From positions 1-9,997 of the forward strand of contig PNND01000243.1 in the NCBI GenBank assembly GCA_013824045.1: a stretch of 9,997 bases of DNA, written 5' to 3'. Under the pieces are notes generated by a model that saw only the letters and a list, made by a program, of their open reading frames with translations, did no database searches and was not told the DNA's origin. The translations under genes were made by a program, and so were the position numbers. This stretch comes from Rhodobacter sp. GTDB taxonomy: Bacteria > Pseudomonadota > Alphaproteobacteria > Rhodobacterales > Rhodobacteraceae. The number at the start of each line of letters is the position of its first letter. The stretch's first letter is position 1. Of this stretch, positions 6,032-9,997 are shown piece by piece.

Positions 6032-6679
6032 TTATTCCGCTGCCACGGCATCCGCACCCATCGGGGCGGGGCTGCTGCGCGAGATGACAGGCATCGCCAA
6101 CCGGCTTTCAGCCGCTTCGGCCAGGATGCGCGCCACCTTGGCGGCTTCCGGCACGCAGCGCAGGGCGGGCTGGGTCTTTTTCATATGTCCGGGACGCAGA
6201 TGCGGCCAGAGCGCGACATAGGCCAGCCGGGTTTCGCCCAGCGTTTCCATCGCGATGGTGCCGGTGCCCTTGGGGGTGATCTCTGCCCTTGCGGTTGCAA
6301 CCTGCGTTAGCGGGATGTTGTAAGTGACTGACAGCGCCGCCCCGATCTTCATCAGCACCCGCGATGAGGTGATGGTGTAGACTGTGGAACGGGCCTGTGC
6401 CCAGGCCAGCAGCCAGACCACGGCCACAGCCGCAAAGGCCAGCACCAGATAGGGCAGCCCGCGTGCGAGTGAGAGCAGGACGCCCCCCTCGGCTAGGGCG
6501 AGCCCCGCCTTCCACAGCACGATCAGCGCCATGTAGCCGGCGATCCAGCGGATCTTGAAGGCCTCGCGGGCAAGCGCGCCGGTATCGGGGCGGCCTTGCC
6601 AGAGTACCTCTTCCCCCTTGGGGAGCGGCGCGGGAATGCCCGGCGCCACGTCGAATGCGAAATCATCATGGCCTGACAT
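6032..6679 (-). CDS. puhB: Photosynthetic complex assembly protein PuhB
   Basis: Inner-membrane protein of 215 residues that acts as a reaction-centre assembly factor in Rhodobacter capsulatus. The N-terminal LPKGEEVLWQGRPD (19-32) is the start of a bacterial PH-like module. Two hydrophobic segments follow (about 45-62 and 75-93), then TVYTITSSRVLMKIGAALSVTYNIPLTQV, the typical PH-like strand pattern seen in PuhB. The C-terminus is Ala/Ser/Pro-rich. A strong GGAGGG (6692-6687) lies 7 nt before the ATG. The 64-nt gap to puhA holds a 9-bp GC hairpin that may make expression of this assembly factor lower than that of the abundant structural protein PuhA. Confidence 0.92.
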   Translation of the reverse strand: MSGHDDFAFDVAPGIPAPLPKGEEVLWQGRPDTGALAREAFKIRWIAGYMALIVLWKAGLALAEGGVLLSLARGLPYLVLAFAAVAVVWLLAWAQARSTVYTITSSRVLMKIGAALSVTYNIPLTQVATARAEITPKGTGTIAMETLGETRLAYVALWPHLRPGHMKKTQPALRCVPEAAKVARILAEAAESRLAMPVISRSSPAPMGADAVAAE

Positions 6680-6707
6680 CTTCAGACCCTCCGTGTTGGG
6701 GTAAGAC

Positions 6708-6733
6708 GGGGCGGCCCGGGCGCAGGCCGCCCC
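6708..6733 (-). other. Strong stem-loop between puhA and puhB
   Basis: Perfect 9-bp, almost pure G/C inverted repeat, GGGGCGGCC (6708-6716) and GGCCGCCCC (6725-6733), with an 8-nt loop. It begins 11 nt after the puhA stop. On the - strand it is followed by GTCTTACC with no U-run, so full Rho-independent termination is unlikely. An mRNA 3'-stabilising or attenuating hairpin is the more plausible reading. Confidence 0.65.
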
Positions 6734-6743
6734 CCTTCTTCAT

Positions 6744-7514
6744 TCAGAGGCCGTACTTGCGCTTGTCGGCGTCATACATCCAACCGCCGCCGACATAGCC
6801 CGAGATCTTGTCTTCCTCGAGCTTGGTCACGGTGGTCATGGATTTGGTCTGCGGGATGGCCTCGAAGCTGTCCGATGCCAGGGCGCGGACACGCACGCGG
6901 TCACTCCAGATGCGGGCAAGGGTCATCGGGACAAGGCGCTTGCCACCCGAGTTCAGCTCGATCTCCAGATAGCGGACGAGCTGTTCCGGGGCATCCACCC
7001 ACATGTCCGACACGCGGCCGACGACCTCGTTATCGGCAGCCTGAACCGGCAGGCCGCGCGGATCGCGCCCGGCGCTAACCACAAAGCCCTTGGCATGGCC
7101 CATAGGCACGATCTTGGCATGGCCATGGCCATCCAGTTCCGGCTCGTCCCGCCGCGGCACCCAGGATGCGGGGCCGACACCATCGACCAGCGGATTGCCG
7201 GTCGGGGCATGGGGGAAGCCTTCAGACACAGCCGTCCGCGCCAGAGCCAGATCGGTGCGGCGATGCGCGGCCTCATTGGCGGTGGAAGGAACGGTCACGT
7301 CACCCTTGCCATGCGGCAAGTGGAAGGTCTTGGGCTTGGGCACGGGGAAGGGGCCTTGGTTCGGGGCGGGCGTGCCGTCCTCCATCTCCAGCGGATAGCC
7401 TTCGCGCATGTTTTCGGTTTGCAGATAGAAGATCAGCAGGGCGAAGAAGCCCCAGAACAGCCAGATGGAAAGGCTGGCCAGATCGAAGTTTCCAAAAAAG
7501 TTGACACCTACCAT
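6744..7514 (-). CDS. puhA: Photosynthetic reaction centre H subunit
   Basis: Structural H subunit that caps the cytoplasmic face of the reaction centre and supports proton delivery to the QB quinone. The product has 256 residues, near the usual 255-260. It has one N-terminal membrane helix (about 12-31), the [14 protein letters not shown] block after it (30-43), [16 protein letters not shown] (54-69), then a PRC-barrel cytoplasmic domain. HGH at 130-132 corresponds to the His126/His128 proton-entry pair of Rhodobacter sphaeroides, and Glu163 aligns with Glu-H173. The start at 7514 ([15 protein letters not shown]) matches known H subunits and has GGAGG (7527-7523) 8 nt upstream. It starts 16 nt after the lhaA stop. 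In Rhodobacter a puhA promoter lies within the upstream gene; I cannot locate one here by eye. The C-terminus ends at KRKYGL, slightly short of some relatives. Confidence 0.98.
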   Translation of the reverse strand: MVGVNFFGNFDLASLSIWLFWGFFALLIFYLQTENMREGYPLEMEDGTPAPNQGPFPVPKPKTFHLPHGKGDVTVPSTANEAAHRRTDLALARTAVSEGFPHAPTGNPLVDGVGPASWVPRRDEPELDGHGHAKIVPMGHAKGFVVSAGRDPRGLPVQAADNEVVGRVSDMWVDAPEQLVRYLEIELNSGGKRLVPMTLARIWSDRVRVRALASDSFEAIPQTKSMTTVTKLEEDKISGYVGGGWMYDADKRKYGL

Positions 7515-7530
7515 GTGATGGTCCTCCGGG

Positions 7531-8979
7531 TCAGGTGGGGAATTCGGCAATACGCAGGCGCCCATCGCCGGAAGTCTGCGGGTGGTTCTGGTCGGCAAGA
7601 GGCCGAAGCCGGACCATCGGTCCGAGCACGGCAAGGGTTGCAAAGAGCAGCCCGATTTCGAGGTGGTAAACGAAAGAGTACCCAAGCGACGGGTCGCTCA
7701 GCGCGGGGCCCAGACGGCCCGAGCTTGCCAGATGGCCGACCACGTCGCGGATCGTGCCACCCATGAAGATGGACAGGCCATAAGCCGTGGCCTGCGCGGC
7801 ACCCCAAGCGCCCAATGCGATCCCGGCTCCGGCGATGCCGCCCACCGGCATGGTCATGGCTACCGTCAGCGTCGCGATGGCAAAGAGCCCGCCGCCGAAA
7901 CCGATCAGCCCGGCCCCGGCAAAGAACAGCGCGGTCGACCCGAGCGGTGCCGCAAAGATCACACAGGAAAAGGCCAGCACCCCGGCCAATATGCCGCGCG
8001 CCGCCATGCGGATCGGGTCCACCCCGCGCGCCAGCCAGCGCGCCGCCAGCACGAAGCCGCAGAGCGCTCCCGCCGCCGACATCGCCGTCAGCATCGTCGT
8101 CTGGGATACGTTCAGCCCAAGGATTTCACCGCCATAAGGTTCCAGCAGCACGTCCTGCATGGTGAAACCAAGCGTGCCCAGCATCACCACCACCAAAAGC
8201 CGCCCCGCCGTGCCGCCTGCCATCAGATCGACCCATGCATCGCGGAAGCGCGGGCGCGGTGCCTCGCGTTCCGCTCTGGTCATCGGGCGCACGATTTCCT
8301 GCTTCCACAACGCGATCAGGTTCAGAACCAACGTCGCCAGCGCGCAGCCCTGCACGACCTGAACCAGCGTAAGCGGGTCAAAGTTCTGCAACAGCCAGCC
8401 GATGGCCAGCGCCGAAACCCCCATCCCCAGCAGGTTTGCCACGTAAAGCAGTGCCACAACGCGCGGCCGCGTCGCATCGCTGGCCCGGTCCGAGGCCAGC
8501 GCAAGACCTGCGGTCTGCGTCATGTGCATCCCAAGGCCGGTCATCAGGAAGGCAACCGCGGCCAGCACTTCTCCAGCAAAGGGTAGGTCAAAGGTCCGGT
8601 CGCCCGACAGAACCAACAGCGCGAATGGCATTACGGCCAGCCCGCCCATCTGCCACAGCGATCCGAACCACAGATAGGGAACCCGCTTCCAGCCAAGCGC
8701 TGAACGATAGGTGTCCGACCGATGGCCCAGAAAAGCGCGGAAGGGGGCGACCAGAACGGGAATGGCAATCATCGCCGCTACGATCATCGCCGGAACCGAA
8801 AGTTCCACGATCATCACCCGGTTGAGCGTGCCCAAGAGCAGCACTTGCGCCATCCCGACCGACACCTGGAACAGCGAAAGCCGCAGAAGCTGCGCCATAG
8901 GCAGCCCGTCGGATGCCACATCCGCAAAGGGCAGCCAGTTGGCCGAAAACTTCTGCAGGTCTTTCTTCCGGATTATCAC
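7531..8979 (-). CDS. lhaA: Light-harvesting 1 assembly protein LhaA (PucC family)
   Basis: Polytopic inner-membrane protein of the bacteriochlorophyll delivery (BCD)/PucC family in the major facilitator fold. It is thought to help insert LH1 polypeptides or deliver bacteriochlorophyll to them. The product has 482 residues with about 12 membrane segments. The family block [20 protein letters not shown] lies at about 85-104, after the second or third helix. I choose a GTG start at 8979: it overlaps the bchM stop as GTGA and has GGAG (8991-8988) 8 nt upstream. An upstream in-frame ATG at 8997 would have only a poor site immediately next to it, and a longer frame to 9075 would run far into bchM. 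The resulting N-terminus ([20 protein letters not shown]) and length fit LhaA relatives. puhA follows after 16 nt. Confidence 0.94.
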   Translation of the reverse strand: MIIRKKDLQKFSANWLPFADVASDGLPMAQLLRLSLFQVSVGMAQVLLLGTLNRVMIVELSVPAMIVAAMIAIPVLVAPFRAFLGHRSDTYRSALGWKRVPYLWFGSLWQMGGLAVMPFALLVLSGDRTFDLPFAGEVLAAVAFLMTGLGMHMTQTAGLALASDRASDATRPRVVALLYVANLLGMGVSALAIGWLLQNFDPLTLVQVVQGCALATLVLNLIALWKQEIVRPMTRAEREAPRPRFRDAWVDLMAGGTAGRLLVVVMLGTLGFTMQDVLLEPYGGEILGLNVSQTTMLTAMSAAGALCGFVLAARWLARGVDPIRMAARGILAGVLAFSCVIFAAPLGSTALFFAGAGLIGFGGGLFAIATLTVAMTMPVGGIAGAGIALGAWGAAQATAYGLSIFMGGTIRDVVGHLASSGRLGPALSDPSLGYSFVYHLEIGLLFATLAVLGPMVRLRPLADQNHPQTSGDGRLRIAEFPT

Positions 8980-9644
8980 GGGCGATACTCCAGACATTCC
9001 GAAATGTAGAAGCCACGGCTTACCCGCTCGACCCGGCTGACCTTGCCGCCGGTCTGTGCGGTCAAGTGCCGCCAATCCTGCGGGATCATGGTGGGGGACC
9101 GGTCCGCGCGCGGGAACGCTTTGCCCAGCGTGAAGAAGGTCATGAGGAAGGGCGTGCGCGGGGCCACGGTGAAGACCACCCGGTCCGCTGTCCGCGCGCC
9201 GACCTTTGCCAAGGCATCGGCAATATCGCCGGTGCGGTAATAGATCAGGCTGTCCATCGCCATGACGAAATCGAACCGCCCATGGCTGGTGCAGGTCATG
9301 TCGCCTGCGGCAAAGGTGACGCGGGGTTTCAGATCCTCGGTCAACCGTGCCTCGGCGATTGCGATCAGCTGGGGCGAGATGTCCACCGCCACCACATCCG
9401 CGCCGCGCGCCGCCAGTTCCGCCGTCATCAGGCCAGTGCCGCAGCCTGCATCCAGCACCCGGCAGCCGCGCAGATCGCCCGGCAGGCGCAACAGCATGAT
9501 CGCACGCATGCGATCACGCCCTTCGCGTACCGTTTGGCGGATGCGGCTGACAGGCGCATCAGAGGTCAGGCGCTCCCACACCTTGGTGGCGCTGCGGTCG
9601 AAATAGTCTTCGACCCGGGAGAGCGTGGCGGAATAGTCCTGCAT
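8976..9644 (-). CDS. bchM: Mg-protoporphyrin IX O-methyltransferase
   Basis: S-adenosylmethionine-dependent enzyme that methylates the C13 propionate of Mg-protoporphyrin IX, producing the substrate for the AcsF/BciE cyclase encoded downstream in the same operon. The product has 222 residues, the usual size. The N-terminus has the YFDRSATKVWERLTSDAPVS stretch typical of BchM. SAM motif I is VLDAGCGTG (63-71), followed by acidic VVAVDIS (84-90) and FDFVMAMDSLIYY. The C-terminus [12 protein letters not shown] is also characteristic. The ATG is 2 nt past the bchL stop with only a weak upstream site, so coupling to bchL translation is likely. Its stop overlaps the lhaA GTG. Confidence 0.97.
   Translation of the reverse strand: MQDYSATLSRVEDYFDRSATKVWERLTSDAPVSRIRQTVREGRDRMRAIMLLRLPGDLRGCRVLDAGCGTGLMTAELAARGADVVAVDISPQLIAIAEARLTEDLKPRVTFAAGDMTCTSHGRFDFVMAMDSLIYYRTGDIADALAKVGARTADRVVFTVAPRTPFLMTFFTLGKAFPRADRSPTMIPQDWRHLTAQTGGKVSRVERVSRGFYISECLEYRP
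8988..8991 (-). promoter_or_regulatory. Ribosome-binding site that decides the lhaA start
   Basis: GGAG lies 8 nt upstream of GTG 8979, inside the end of bchM. It favours the GTG over ATG 8997, whose upstream bases (TTTCGGA) give no properly spaced site. With the 4-nt overlap, the arrangement suggests reinitiation by ribosomes finishing bchM. Confidence 0.6.
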
Positions 9645-9646
9645 TC

Positions 9647-9997
9647 TCAGTCAAATCCCAGAAGTTCGAAAATCTCACGGTCAGGCAGCGGGTCGGGGGT
9701 CGATCCAGCCCCGGCGACTGAGCGCCAGAGCGTTTCGGCCAGCCGCAGGTATTCGGCGCGGGCGGTGACGATGTCCTGTTCGTCATCCATCTCGAACAGC
9801 GTCTTTTTCTTGAGACGCGAGCGGCGGATGGCGTCGATGTCGGGCATATGGGCGAGGCGGTTGAAGCCCACCTTTGCGCAGTAGCGGTCGACCTCGTCCG
9901 TCTCGCGCGAGCGGTTGGCGACGCAGCCTGCAAGCTGCACCTTGTAGTTGCCCGATTTGGCCTGCACGGCGGCGATGATGCGGTTCATCGCGTAGAT
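9647..9997 (-). CDS. bchL: Dark-operative protochlorophyllide reductase iron protein BchL (N-terminal part outside window)
   Basis: C-terminal 116 residues of the ATP-dependent [4Fe-4S] reductase subunit of light-independent protochlorophyllide oxidoreductase, a nitrogenase iron-protein relative that passes electrons to BchNB. The frame is open to the window edge; an internal ATG at 9988 is not the start. Recognisable blocks are [22 protein letters not shown] and [21 protein letters not shown], followed by the acidic linker and a C-terminus ending LLGFD. The P-loop and the two cluster cysteines lie in the missing N-terminal two-thirds. In related clusters the genes next upstream are bchH, bchB, bchN and bchF. 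bchM starts 2 nt after the stop. Confidence 0.96.
   Translation of the reverse strand: MYAMNRIIAAVQAKSGNYKVQLAGCVANRSRETDEVDRYCAKVGFNRLAHMPDIDAIRRSRLKKKTLFEMDDEQDIVTARAEYLRLAETLWRSVAGAGSTPDPLPDREIFELLGFD

Noticed and set aside
5561..6679. PuhB or PuhC as broken or frameshifted genes
   Set aside because: Both reading frames are complete, with proper ribosome-binding sites and normal lengths.
7582..8586. Long open frame (334 codons) on the + strand opposite lhaA
   Set aside because: It lies wholly antisense to a well-supported membrane protein gene. Its product is rich in Arg, His, Gln and Pro with no recognisable domain, the usual by-product of high-GC coding DNA.
8913..9884. Long open frame (323 codons) on the + strand opposite bchM and bchL
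   Set aside because: It is antisense to two confidently identified genes and crosses their junction. There is no family resemblance or convincing ribosome-binding site.

Overview
The window is one edge of a photosynthesis gene cluster from a purple, bacteriochlorophyll-making alphaproteobacterium, most likely of the Rhodobacteraceae. Three things point there: the gene order bchL-bchM-lhaA-puhA-puhB-puhC-bciE-acsF-puhE-hemA-cycA, protein sequences close to Rhodobacter reaction-centre H subunit and cytochrome c2, and GC-rich codon use. The genus cannot be fixed from this stretch.

Layout: positions 1-1354 (+ strand) hold the end of urtD and all of urtE, the two ATPases of a urea ABC importer. 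From the right edge to position 1422 everything runs on the - strand as one tightly packed series of eleven genes. Genes overlap or abut (bchM/lhaA 4 nt overlap, bciE/acsF 4 nt overlap, bchL/bchM 2 nt gap, puhE/hemA 4 nt gap). The only sizeable gaps are puhA-puhB (64 nt), acsF-puhE (99 nt) and hemA-cycA (92 nt), and each contains inverted-repeat structure. The two blocks converge, with an intrinsic terminator for the cycA end between them. No stretch over 300 bases lacks a gene. I saw no tRNA, rRNA, insertion sequence or CRISPR array.

How the genes work together: HemA makes 5-aminolevulinate, the first tetrapyrrole precursor. BchM methylates Mg-protoporphyrin, AcsF with its small partner BciE closes the fifth ring using oxygen, and BchL feeds electrons to the dark protochlorophyllide reductase. 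LhaA, PuhB, PuhC and PuhE help assemble or tune the light-harvesting 1/reaction-centre complex, PuhA is its H subunit, and cytochrome c2 returns electrons to the photo-oxidised reaction centre. The window therefore covers pigment synthesis, photosystem assembly and electron return in one transcriptional direction.

No wholly new system is evident. The points most worth a second look are the stem-loops in the intercistronic gaps (one appears to hide the puhE ribosome-binding site), the coupled bciE-acsF pair, and a repeated acidic tail on cytochrome c2.
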